Source: Desulfurococcales archaeon (GTDB lineage: Archaea > Thermoproteota > Thermoprotei_A > Sulfolobales > Acidilobaceae). From it: a stretch of 64,000 bases of DNA. Shown in pieces: positions 53,903-61,951 of the stretch; position 1 is the stretch's first letter, and every line of letters starts with the position of its first letter. The position numbers and the translations under genes are program-made. The notes under the pieces were generated by a model. It made no database searches, was not told the origin of the DNA, and saw only the letters and a list, made by a program, of their open reading frames with translations. Location: contig WANR01000031.1 in the NCBI GenBank assembly GCA_015521705.1, positions 1-64,000 of the forward strand, read 5' to 3'.

Positions 53903-54618
53903 TTATGGGGCCAGAGCCTCCTAGACACGGCAATCCCATGGTGGAGGTTCTATGGATACCTGTTATAAAGGTTAGGCGCGTTGGTGGATCATCCCTGAGA
54001 GTCGTTTCGCTGCTCGAGAGCGCCGACACCGTAGCCTTCACGAGTCCGCGCGGCCCACGGCTCCTTAAAGAGGATTCAGAGATCTATTCCGTTTATAACA
54101 TGCTAAGAGCCTCTCTCCAAGAGAGGCTCAAAGCCGTTATTGGGCCAGAGACCGGCAGGGCTTTTTACGAGAGTTTCAGGTTACACTGGGACATAATGCC
54201 AGAAGAATACCGGGGAGAAGCTTTAGGCCTGGTCCTGGCTAGAAGCGGTTCTAGACGGGTTGTCATAGCTAGGTCTAGGAACGGCGGTAGAGACATCCTG
54301 GAGGTTCTCGAGAGTAACGGCGTTGAATTCTACGATATTCCAGTCTATGATGTAGACGTCGACATGGAGAGAGTTTCTATCGTAGCTTCTATCATCATGG
54401 AGGGCCGGGTTGATGTTGTAGCTTTCACGAGTGGCAATATAGCTTCAGCCCTGTGCCGCGTATTGAAGGGATGGGAGGGTCTCCCTCACATAGTTTCTAT
54501 CGGCCCCACAACGGCTGGTGTCATAAGGAAGGAGTGTGGGGTCGAACCAAGGATCTCTGAGAAGTCTAGCTACGAGCACCTAATAAAAAAGGCTGTAAGC
54601 TTGTGTGGGGGCTTTTAG
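53878..54618 (+). CDS. hemD: Uroporphyrinogen-III synthase
   Basis: A 246-residue enzyme that cyclises hydroxymethylbilane with inversion of ring D. HemD sequences are poorly conserved; support comes from the two-lobed pattern DTVAFTSPRGPRLL and DVVAFTSGNIASALCRVL, the segment GPETGRAFYE, and IVSIGPTTAGVIRKE near the end. The first start is TTG at 53878, overlapping SUMT by 25 bases. It is convergent with the second hydroxylase operon. Confidence 0.9.
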   Translation: MRRKCRVLVMGPEPPRHGNPMVEVLWIPVIKVRRVGGSSLRVVSLLESADTVAFTSPRGPRLLKEDSEIYSVYNMLRASLQERLKAVIGPETGRAFYESFRLHWDIMPEEYRGEALGLVLARSGSRRVVIARSRNGGRDILEVLESNGVEFYDIPVYDVDVDMERVSIVASIIMEGRVDVVAFTSGNIASALCRVLKGWEGLPHIVSIGPTTAGVIRKECGVEPRISEKSSYEHLIKKAVSLCGGF

Positions 54619-54620
54619 GC

Positions 54621-55088
54621 CTACTCTTTTCTGTACTCTTGGTGGGCCTCCAGCACGGCATCTACTATTTGCTTATAGCCAGTACACCTGCAAATGGTTC
54701 CTGAGAGGGCGTACTTTACTTCCTCCTTGGAGATCCTAGGCTTTCTCGCAAGATACTCGCCAACAACTATGAATCCTGGCGTGCAGAACCCGCATTGTAG
54801 GCCTGCGTTCCTTATAAAGGACTCTTGTAGGGGGGAAGGCCTGCCGTCCTCGGAGAAGCCCTCGACAGTGTAGATCTCTGAGCCGTCAGCCTCGACGGCC
54901 AGTATTATGCATGACTTCACAGGCTCGCCGTCCATAAGTATTGTGCAGAGGCCGCATTCGCCGCGCCAGCAGCCTTTCTTTAGAGCTTTAAGCCCCAGCC
55001 TCTCCCTTAAGACGTCTGCAAGCAACTCGTAGGGTTCAACCTCTATTTCCCTCTCAACGCCGTTAACCTTGAACCTAACCTTCACCAC
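54621..55088 (-). CDS. Second molybdenum hydroxylase small subunit, [2Fe-2S]
   Basis: A 155-residue subunit with cluster ligands [33 protein letters not shown] and ICRCTGYKQIV. It is the last gene in a large-medium-small operon on the minus strand, the reverse of the order in the first locus. It is convergent with hemD, only 2 bases apart. Confidence 0.94.
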   Translation of the reverse strand: MVKVRFKVNGVEREIEVEPYELLADVLRERLGLKALKKGCWRGECGLCTILMDGEPVKSCIILAVEADGSEIYTVEGFSEDGRPSPLQESFIRNAGLQCGFCTPGFIVVGEYLARKPRISKEEVKYALSGTICRCTGYKQIVDAVLEAHQEYRKE

Positions 55089-55091
55089 TAG

Positions 55092-56012
55092 TCACCCCCT
55101 TTCCTGGAGGAACGAGTCCAGGAGCCTCTTGAAGAGTATGTAGGCTTGCACCTTCAACATTTCAAGTCTATACTCTGCCGAGGCGTATGGATCCTCTATA
55201 ACCAGCTCCTTTATTGCACTGGTCATTCTATCCAGGGCCGCATCCAGTAGATCCACTATATCGCCTTCTCTCCGGAAGACCTCTTCAGCCTCTCGAACCC
55301 TGATGGGGGCCGGAGTAGCCGCCGAGACAGCTATTCTAACCTCCCTGCTCCTGGGATCAACCGGGTTAGCCACCAGCATGGCTACACTAGCGACGGAGTA
55401 CTCTATAGCCGGGACTATCTTCGAGAAGCCGCTACGCGACTCTCGCGGGGGATCAGGGAGCTCTATGGAGACTAGCAGCTCGTTGGGGGCTAGGTCTAGG
55501 AAGCCGGGGCCTTTGACGAAGTCTGTTATAGTTGTTTCTCTTTCTCCTTCAACGCTTGCTATCCTCAGTTTAGCGTCAAAGAGTGCCAGCGGAGCATAGC
55601 TGTCCATGAATGGCAGTGCCTCGCAAATGTTCCCGCCTATTGTTGCTCTATTTCTTATCTGTAGATCTGCTATTCTGCTCAGCGCCTCGTAGAGGGCCCT
55701 ATACTTCTCTCTGACCCTAGGGTTGGAGTCCATGTACCTGGTGATCTCGCTAATCCTCGCGGCAGCGCCCAGTACTAGCCCCTTCCCCTCCGTGTACTCG
55801 ATTCTCCTCAGCTCTGGTATCTTCTTTATGTCAATAACGATCCTCGGCGACACGAGTCTTTCAAGCATGAAAGTGATCAGGCCCACTCCGCCTGCTAGTA
55901 CTTTAGCCTCTTCCCCGTACTTTGCTAGCAACTTTAAAGCCTCCTCCAGTGTGGAGGGCCTTGCATACTCGAACTCTGGGAGTGTAGCGTAGGGCGAAGA
56001 CATGCTGCTCAC
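55092..56012 (-). CDS. Second molybdenum hydroxylase medium subunit, FAD-binding
   Basis: A 306-residue FAD subunit. FAD motifs are AGGVGLITFMLERL (about 40-53) and TIGGNICEALPFMDSYAPL (about 129-147). The GTG start at 56012 overlaps the large-subunit stop (GTGA). The small subunit follows 3 bases after its stop. Confidence 0.93.
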   Translation of the reverse strand: MSSMSSPYATLPEFEYARPSTLEEALKLLAKYGEEAKVLAGGVGLITFMLERLVSPRIVIDIKKIPELRRIEYTEGKGLVLGAAARISEITRYMDSNPRVREKYRALYEALSRIADLQIRNRATIGGNICEALPFMDSYAPLALFDAKLRIASVEGERETTITDFVKGPGFLDLAPNELLVSIELPDPPRESRSGFSKIVPAIEYSVASVAMLVANPVDPRSREVRIAVSAATPAPIRVREAEEVFRREGDIVDLLDAALDRMTSAIKELVIEDPYASAEYRLEMLKVQAYILFKRLLDSFLQERG

Positions 56013-58456
56013 CTCGCTACGACCAGGGCTTCTCTCAGCTTCTTGTAGGATTCTCTGATGGATCTCTTGACCGCTTCAAGTGCTTCCTTATAGAGCTTAG
56101 GGTTCTGTTCTCTAATAGCTCTCCAAACCCTTTCAGCCTTTAACGGTAAGCTCCTAACGTCAACGCTGAGCCCGTGGTAGAGCGCATTACCTATAGCCGG
56201 GGCCACTGCTATCATGACGTTCTCTCCGATACCCCTGGCGCCGTAGGGCCCGTCGCTCTGCGGCGTTTCTATTATCTTCAGAACCCATTCGTCGGGCATG
56301 TCCTTGGCCCTGGCCACATAGTAGAAGGATAGGTTGGGGTTGGCTACCGACCCCATCTCGTCGAATATCAGCTCCTCGTACAGGGCCCTGCTTTGCCCCA
56401 TAACGAAGCCTCCGATCATTTGTCCCTCTACGAGTAGGGGGTTGATCGCTTTACCTATGTCGAATACTTGCACCGCTTTGACCACCTTTATCTCCCCCGT
56501 CAGAACGTTAACCTCCACCTCAACCCCTGTCCCGCCAAACGTGTAGAAGATTGTGGGAGTACCCTGGCCAGTCTCTGGATCCAGGAACGTGTTTAGCTCT
56601 GCTATGTGCCTCCCCGCACCTATTATGGGGCCGCCTATAGCGTTCCCGTTCTCGTATAGATAACCCATGACTATCCTCTCCAAGGGGATATAGTGCCACG
56701 GCTTCCCCTTGACGTAGACCTTACCATCACCTATCTCTAAGTGATCTTCGCTGACCCTCAGGACCGCTGAAGCTACTCTCTTGATCTTAGACTTCGCGTC
56801 CTTGATAGCCTCGAGCAGGGCTGAACCGTCTGTAAAGAGGCCTCTACTCCCAACGGTTTGCCACGTATAGGCTGAATCGTTCGTGCTCCGCATTTCATGC
56901 ACGTGAACCTTGTCTAGAGGAATGCCAAACTCTTCAGCAACTATCATAGCCAGCGACGTGACTGTTCCCTGGCCGAAGTTACCCGTACCGACCATCACGT
57001 CTACAGAGCCGTCTTCGTTAAACTTTATTATAGCGGAGGAAGAAGCGTCGGGGGGCTGGGAGGGCCCTTTGACTGAAAGAGCGAAACCCTTGGCTCTAAT
57101 CTTCCAGGGCTTGTCTGTACTGCTTGGCTCCCTGCCCCAGCCAAGAGATCCAATAACCTCCTCGAGAACCCTCTGGGGATCACCAGCGTCTTCTCTGAGT
57201 CTAGCCCCTGTGCTTGTCTTCGACTTTCCTGGTTTGAGCAGGTTTATGCTTCTGACCTTAGCTGGATCCATTCCCAGCTTCTTGGCTGCCATGTCTATGA
57301 GTCTCTCTAGAACCCAGTGGTTCTCCGGGTAGCCGAAGCCCCTGAGAGCGGTTGTCGGTATCTTGTTTGTGTACACCGCGTAGCTGAGGCACTCAACGTT
57401 ATCCACCTCATACGAGCCCGTGCAGGCGTACCCGGCTGTTCTAGAGACGTTGACCGTGTAGTCTCCAAACGCTCCCGAGTCGAAGATGAATCTTGCCTGA
57501 TAGGCCACTATTCTCCCTTCCTTGTCTAGCCCTAGCTTGCCCCACGCTTTTACGCCAGCAACTACCGGGGCCAGCCTCATCTGCTCGGATCTAGTGAAGA
57601 GGAGCTTCACGGGCCTGTAGCCGGCCTTCTTAGACAGCATTACTGCTAGGGGCTCCCATCCAAGGCCTGCCTTGCCGCCGAAGCCTCCCCCAACGTAGGG
57701 GACGTGGATCCTTATCCTCCCCACAGGCATGCCTAAAGACATGGCCAGCAGGTATCTGGCAGAGAAGGGTGACTGCGCGCTAGACCATATATCAACATAC
57801 CCGTTGGGCTTGTAGTGTGCTATGACTGCTTGGGTCTCCATGTAGACATGGCTCATGAAGGGTATAGAGAACTCTCCCTCTACGACAACACTGGCTTTGG
57901 AGAACCCTTTATCTACATCACCCTTGGATAGCCTGAACTCGTTTGCAATGTTTGTTCCAGGCCTTGGCTTGAACGCCGGCGAGATCCTATACTTCCCTAG
58001 GTCAGGGTGTAGCAGGGGGGCTCCCGGCTTCATAGCCTCTATAGGGTCGAAAACTGGCTGCAACGGTTCGTAGTCGACCTCTATCAGGTCAAGCGCCTTC
58101 TCGGCGGCTCTGGGGCTTTCCGCTATAACCGCTGCTACTGGGTGGCCTACCCATAGAGCCTTCTCTATAGCTAGTAGGTCCCTATCACCCACGTATATTC
58201 CTATCCTGAAGGGGAAGTCTCTGCCTGTTGCTACGGCGACGACTCCGGACACGCTTAAAGCCTTGCTATAGTCTATACCCTTGATCCTAGCGTGTGGCTG
58301 GGTGCTTTGGAGGAGCTTGACATACAGCATGCCTGGCAATTCCATGTCGTAAACGTAGGGAGCTATGCCAGTGACCTTGTCGAAGGCGTCCCTTGGGGGT
58401 ATTCTCTTCCCTATATACCTGTACTCTCTAACCACAGCGCCGCCCACACTAATCAC
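56009..58456 (-). CDS. Second molybdenum hydroxylase large subunit (xanthine dehydrogenase/4-HBCR-like)
   Basis: An 815-residue catalytic subunit. Motifs: VGGGFGGK (about residue 258), TALRGFGYPENHWVLERL (about 373) and GARGIGENVMIAVAPA with the catalytic Glu near 770. ALRGFG differs from the AYRGAGR of the 19332-21686 paralogue and is nearer the xanthine dehydrogenase and hydroxybenzoyl-CoA reductase groups, so the substrate probably differs. The GTG start at 58456 is the first of several. A minus-strand TATA-like CTTTTTAATC lies near 58530. Confidence 0.92.
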   Translation of the reverse strand: MISVGGAVVREYRYIGKRIPPRDAFDKVTGIAPYVYDMELPGMLYVKLLQSTQPHARIKGIDYSKALSVSGVVAVATGRDFPFRIGIYVGDRDLLAIEKALWVGHPVAAVIAESPRAAEKALDLIEVDYEPLQPVFDPIEAMKPGAPLLHPDLGKYRISPAFKPRPGTNIANEFRLSKGDVDKGFSKASVVVEGEFSIPFMSHVYMETQAVIAHYKPNGYVDIWSSAQSPFSARYLLAMSLGMPVGRIRIHVPYVGGGFGGKAGLGWEPLAVMLSKKAGYRPVKLLFTRSEQMRLAPVVAGVKAWGKLGLDKEGRIVAYQARFIFDSGAFGDYTVNVSRTAGYACTGSYEVDNVECLSYAVYTNKIPTTALRGFGYPENHWVLERLIDMAAKKLGMDPAKVRSINLLKPGKSKTSTGARLREDAGDPQRVLEEVIGSLGWGREPSSTDKPWKIRAKGFALSVKGPSQPPDASSSAIIKFNEDGSVDVMVGTGNFGQGTVTSLAMIVAEEFGIPLDKVHVHEMRSTNDSAYTWQTVGSRGLFTDGSALLEAIKDAKSKIKRVASAVLRVSEDHLEIGDGKVYVKGKPWHYIPLERIVMGYLYENGNAIGGPIIGAGRHIAELNTFLDPETGQGTPTIFYTFGGTGVEVEVNVLTGEIKVVKAVQVFDIGKAINPLLVEGQMIGGFVMGQSRALYEELIFDEMGSVANPNLSFYYVARAKDMPDEWVLKIIETPQSDGPYGARGIGENVMIAVAPAIGNALYHGLSVDVRSLPLKAERVWRAIREQNPKLYKEALEAVKRSIRESYKKLREALVVAR

Positions 58457-58587
58457 CCTATCGCACGTGTAGAGTCCTGGGGTTGCTAGGAAACATGTAG
58501 ATCATTATTAAAAGGGGGGAAGATTAAAAAGCTTAGTTAGTAAAGCTTCGAGAGGACCAAAGCTGGAAAAGCCGCTCTATCCGGTCA

Positions 58588-59046
58588 TTATGACTTCATC
58601 CTCTGGGACACGCACGCGAATAGGTCTTTCACAATGTTCTCCACGACACCCTTAATCACGATACTGCCTAAAGCCGCAAGTATGCCTCCAAGAGCCACGT
58701 CGAAGGAGTACTCTATGGTAGAGGCCGAGCCGCTGCCAGACACCTCTAGTATCCCCGAAGCCTTAAACGTGGACCCAGCGGCACCGCTACCCTCCATGAC
58801 CAGTTTGTACCTATCATTCTCCCTCTCTAGCCTTCCCCTGACATTGAACCTCCCACTTATATAGCCAATTTTGGCAACAACAGTTGCTTGAAACTCTTGG
58901 CCCCTAACCACGTATCCCGGCTGTATACCTGGTATGCAGTCTGCAATAGTCTCTGGCCTTTCCAGCAGTTCTCTGACACGGGTTTCCGGGAGCCTCACTT
59001 CCACGGATCCCTCAAGCCTTGGCAAGATCCTGCACCACGGATCCAT
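58588..59046 (-). CDS. coxG: CoxG-like SRPBCC protein
   Basis: A 152-residue protein of the START/SRPBCC fold: GSVEVRLPETRVRELLERPE, ADCIPGIQPGYVVRGQEF, and a C-terminal helix IKGVVENIVKDLFACVSQRM. CoxG is encoded with CO dehydrogenases and other molybdenum hydroxylases and helps anchor them at the membrane. Here it is directly upstream of the second hydroxylase operon, separated by 131 bases that contain a promoter. The ATG at 59046 is nearly leaderless after the TATA-like GATTATAGC near 59080. Confidence 0.9.
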   Translation of the reverse strand: MDPWCRILPRLEGSVEVRLPETRVRELLERPETIADCIPGIQPGYVVRGQEFQATVVAKIGYISGRFNVRGRLERENDRYKLVMEGSGAAGSTFKASGILEVSGSGSASTIEYSFDVALGGILAALGSIVIKGVVENIVKDLFACVSQRMKS

Positions 59047-59102
59047 AGAAGCCGGGAATGGGGCTAATTAACGGTGCGCTATAATCTTTGGGTGCGAGCC
59101 CT

Positions 59103-59951
59103 TCAGGAACCCTGGGCAGGACAGGCTTTCGATATTACTAGTTCTATATCGCTGGGATCCAAGTCTCTGACTCTCTTCTCGCCTAGCTCTACGGAAACAG
59201 CTCTGCCGAGAACCCTCTCGCTGCACTCCCTGATAGCCTTTGAGGCCCTTTTATTTCTTTGGGCGAAGAGGCATGCTGTTAGTTTTTCAAAGACCTCGTC
59301 GCCCTTCTCCCAAGGCTTAATTCTCTCCATTTCTACTATAGCTCCATCTACCTTAGGCCTGGGATAGTAGTGGCTCTTTGGTATGACCATTTTAATCTCG
59401 GCCCTAAAATAGCGTTTCGTGAGCAGCGTTAGCCTGCCATACTCCGTAGAGCCCGGTTCCGCTATCATCCTACGTGCCACGTCAAGTTGCACCCCGAGAA
59501 CAGCGTTCCTAACGTTATTATTCCTAGCCATGGCTGCTATGATCCTGGAGGAGGCGCTATAAGGTGTATTAGAGACTACTGCAGAGACTCTAACGGACTC
59601 GAGGAGCTCCGGCCCGTCACCAGCCACTATTACTACGTTTGGGGACCCGCAAGAGTTTACTAGTCTTTCAAGGAATAAAGCCAGGCGCCTGTCTAGTTCT
59701 ATAGCTACTAGGCGCTTCGACATCGTAGAGAGGGGGATTGTGAGGGATCCCAGGCCAGGGCCCACCTCTGCTACATCGCCGCCATTGGCTATTCGAGAGG
59801 CTATCTTAGCAAACTCTGCTATGGAGTACCCGTTGACCAGGAAGACCTGATCCATCCATTCCACTGGTACATGGCCTAGGGATCTGAGAACGCTCTTAGT
59901 CCAAAAATAGAGGGAGCGTGGGGGAGGTGGGGGGCACTCCATAGGCTTCAT
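59103..59951 (-). CDS. ksgA: 16S rRNA dimethyladenosine transferase (KsgA/Dim1)
   Basis: A 282-residue SAM methyltransferase that dimethylates two adenines at the 3' end of 16S rRNA. Motifs: DQVFLVNGYSIAEFAKIA, motif I EVGPGLGSLTIPL, motif II VAIELDRRLALFLE and SNTPYSASSRII, where the family normally has NLPY. The C-terminal helical domain has VPKSHYYPRPKVDGAIVEM-like residues (here VIPKSHYYPRPKVDGA). The ATG overlaps the DUF655 stop by one base, in the conserved archaeal gene string. Confidence 0.92.
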   Translation of the reverse strand: MKPMECPPPPPRSLYFWTKSVLRSLGHVPVEWMDQVFLVNGYSIAEFAKIASRIANGGDVAEVGPGLGSLTIPLSTMSKRLVAIELDRRLALFLERLVNSCGSPNVVIVAGDGPELLESVRVSAVVSNTPYSASSRIIAAMARNNNVRNAVLGVQLDVARRMIAEPGSTEYGRLTLLTKRYFRAEIKMVIPKSHYYPRPKVDGAIVEMERIKPWEKGDEVFEKLTACLFAQRNKRASKAIRECSERVLGRAVSVELGEKRVRDLDPSDIELVISKACPAQGS

Positions 59952-60862
59952 TACTGGTAGCGCCCACCGGCTCTAGCGGCTCTTTTCTTCATCTTAGACA
60001 AGTAGTCGAAGAAGGGGATGCCTGGGTCTTGGGGTGGTATGAATAGGTTATACTTGCTCTCGCCAGTGATCTCCTCGACTATCTTTTCAACGAGGCCTTC
60101 CAAGGGGTCAACCTTTATAACCTTCTTGACTTCTTCAAAGCTTGTGAACGGCCTTCTTGATCTCTCTGCTACTAGTTGTTTGACGGTTTTCTTCCCTATT
60201 CCTCGTATGAGTTCCAGCGAGTGTTGCCTAATATTTATGGGCTCGGCTATGTTGAAGAACTCTACATAGAATGGCTCGTTGCTTACTATTATCTTCCTGA
60301 CTGCTTCGTGTAAGTTGTTCCTAGCTATGTCAGTCAAGGTATCCAGGGATATAGGTAGGCGCGGGACTACGAGGAGCTTCTCTGGCAACCCTTTATCGCG
60401 GGCTATCTTCTTGAGCTCGTCAAGGCTGTTAACCAGGTCGAACCTTCCCTCCTGCTTAACCTCTTCCATGAGCGTGTTGAAAGCGTCTTCCTCCAGCTGA
60501 CTTACCGGGTAGCACGCTAATCTCTTCTCTCCGCTAGGTAGGCATCCCAGCGTGACCTCAAGCTTCTTAACCCTTCTGAGTCTCTCCTGTTCCATGACTA
60601 CAATTCTGTCGACCTGCCTGGCCAGGGTAACCCTCTCTAGTATCTCTACTGGCTCCAGGGGAATACCGTCTAGTAGTGTGAATCTTCTAACACCAATAGC
60701 CTGGGCTACTGTTGTATTCCTATGCTCTCTGTGGGGGTCGGCGTAGTAGCCTCCATGTATAACGTCTAAGACTACGGCCTCTACTTCAAGCGCTGCTATA
60801 TGCGGTTGTTCGTGCTTCTCGAATCTCCGCGGCCCTCTAAACTTCTCCATAAATGCCCACAT
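59951..60862 (-). CDS. DUF655 family nucleic-acid-binding protein with insertion
   Basis: A 303-residue protein of the archaeal DUF655 family. The N-terminal OB-like part is VVLDVIHGGYYADPHREHRN and VAQAIGVRRFTLLDGIPLE. The C-terminal helix-hairpin-helix part is FVEFF-like (FYVEFFNIAEPINIRQHSLE) and LIRGIGKKTVKQLVAERS. Most family members I know are about 190-200 residues; here about 80 extra residues (about 105-185) separate the halves. It sits between rpoF and ksgA as in many archaea. A role in ribosome or transcription coupling is inferred only from context. Confidence 0.88.
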   Translation of the reverse strand: MWAFMEKFRGPRRFEKHEQPHIAALEVEAVVLDVIHGGYYADPHREHRNTTVAQAIGVRRFTLLDGIPLEPVEILERVTLARQVDRIVVMEQERLRRVKKLEVTLGCLPSGEKRLACYPVSQLEEDAFNTLMEEVKQEGRFDLVNSLDELKKIARDKGLPEKLLVVPRLPISLDTLTDIARNNLHEAVRKIIVSNEPFYVEFFNIAEPINIRQHSLELIRGIGKKTVKQLVAERSRRPFTSFEEVKKVIKVDPLEGLVEKIVEEITGESKYNLFIPPQDPGIPFFDYLSKMKKRAARAGGRYQ

Positions 60863-61060
60863 CCGGCTGGTTGGGGGGCCCTATAGTTCTTATAGTTGCA
60901 ACGAGATTTAAAAATCGTGTAGACCGTAGAGTGCATGCCCTTAAGCGGGCAAGCCGTAAGGCAAGAGGTGTCTGGTCTATAGGCCTTGCAGTATTTAGTG
61001 GCTTCTACGCGTTTCTGGCTGAAACGACTTTCAGGGCTCTAGCCTGACTTAATACTTGTA

Positions 61061-61420
61061 TCAGCTTCCGCAGTAGTCTCTAACTATTTCAAGGATCTTT
61101 GACACCAGCTCTTCATTGTATGTAAGCTCTTTTCTCATAGCCAAGATTAGTCTTACTTCGCCTGGTGTCGAAGGGCACATGTTTACAATGTTCACTGAAA
61201 GGACTTCATCCAGGCCAATTCCTTGCAGGTTCTCTATAGCTTTTCTCGCCTTCTCGGGGTCTCCCTTACCGAACGTTTTAAGGTAGTCCCAGGTTCTCTC
61301 TTGCTCGGTTATTGGCGGAGGTTCTTCTTTCATCCTCTTTTCAAGCAAGTCCCGTGCCTCTGCCAGGCTCAAATACCTCTTTGATATGACTCTCCGGTTC
61401 AAGGCCCGTGCCCCTTGCAC
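61061..61420 (-). CDS. rpoF: RNA polymerase subunit F (Rpb4)
   Basis: A 119-residue Rpb4-like subunit: ISKRYLSLAEARDLLEKRMK, then TWDYLKTFGKGDPEKARKAI and ENLQGIGLDEVLSVNIVNMC. It forms the stalk of archaeal RNA polymerase with subunit E (Rpb7). The start is GTG at 61420, 18 bases after the L21e stop. 198 bases without a clear gene separate it from DUF655. Confidence 0.93.
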   Translation of the reverse strand: MQGARALNRRVISKRYLSLAEARDLLEKRMKEEPPPITEQERTWDYLKTFGKGDPEKARKAIENLQGIGLDEVLSVNIVNMCPSTPGEVRLILAMRKELTYNEELVSKILEIVRDYCGS

Positions 61421-61438
61421 TATTTGCCGCGGTCTTGG

Positions 61439-61771
61439 CTATTTTACTGGTCTAAGGTGTTCCGGTGTGACGAAAAGTGTCTTCTCCTTACGGCCCAACA
61501 TAACTCTTACGATATAGGCTCGTCCCCTCTTGCCGATGATTTCTCCTGTTAATCCATGATACCTCCTATGAGGCATGGCTTTGTGGAAAGAGGGGTCAAT
61601 TTTAATGGCGACCCGCTCGCCCATATTGTACTCTCTTAGAAGAATGCTGAGCTTTGGAACTGCCCCCTTCTCTCTAACATTCTTCCTCAACAACTTCCTG
61701 GTCCTATGCCTATAGCCTCTCGGGGCTTTAACCAATCTCTTATCCCTTGAGAGCACTGTCAGTTCAGGCAT
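61439..61771 (-). CDS. rpl21e: 50S ribosomal protein L21e
   Basis: A 110-residue ribosomal protein with the family's APRGYRHRTRKLLRKNVREK near the start and GERVAIKIDPSFHKAMPHRR, YHGLTGEIIGKRGRAYIV. It leads the conserved rpl21e-rpoF-DUF655-ksgA string. The ATG follows AGTTAAAA directly. Confidence 0.96.
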   Translation of the reverse strand: MPELTVLSRDKRLVKAPRGYRHRTRKLLRKNVREKGAVPKLSILLREYNMGERVAIKIDPSFHKAMPHRRYHGLTGEIIGKRGRAYIVRVMLGRKEKTLFVTPEHLRPVK

Positions 61772-61951
61772 TTTTAACTCTTACCTACACAACGATCGAC
61801 CGCTATGGTCACAGCTCCCTTAATGGATCAGCATCTACTGCCATGCAGAAAGGTTGCCTGCCATATTCTATGGAGCAAGTCCATGGATCTGTAGAGATTG
61901 TAGTATATGTATACGGCTACCAACCTTCCTCTTGGGAAGAGCTCGCAGCTT

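Noticed and set aside
58529-58548. AAGCTT repeated on both sides of AGTTAGTA
   Set aside because: AAGCTT is itself palindromic, so the apparent hairpin is weak and could be chance in an A/T-rich promoter region.
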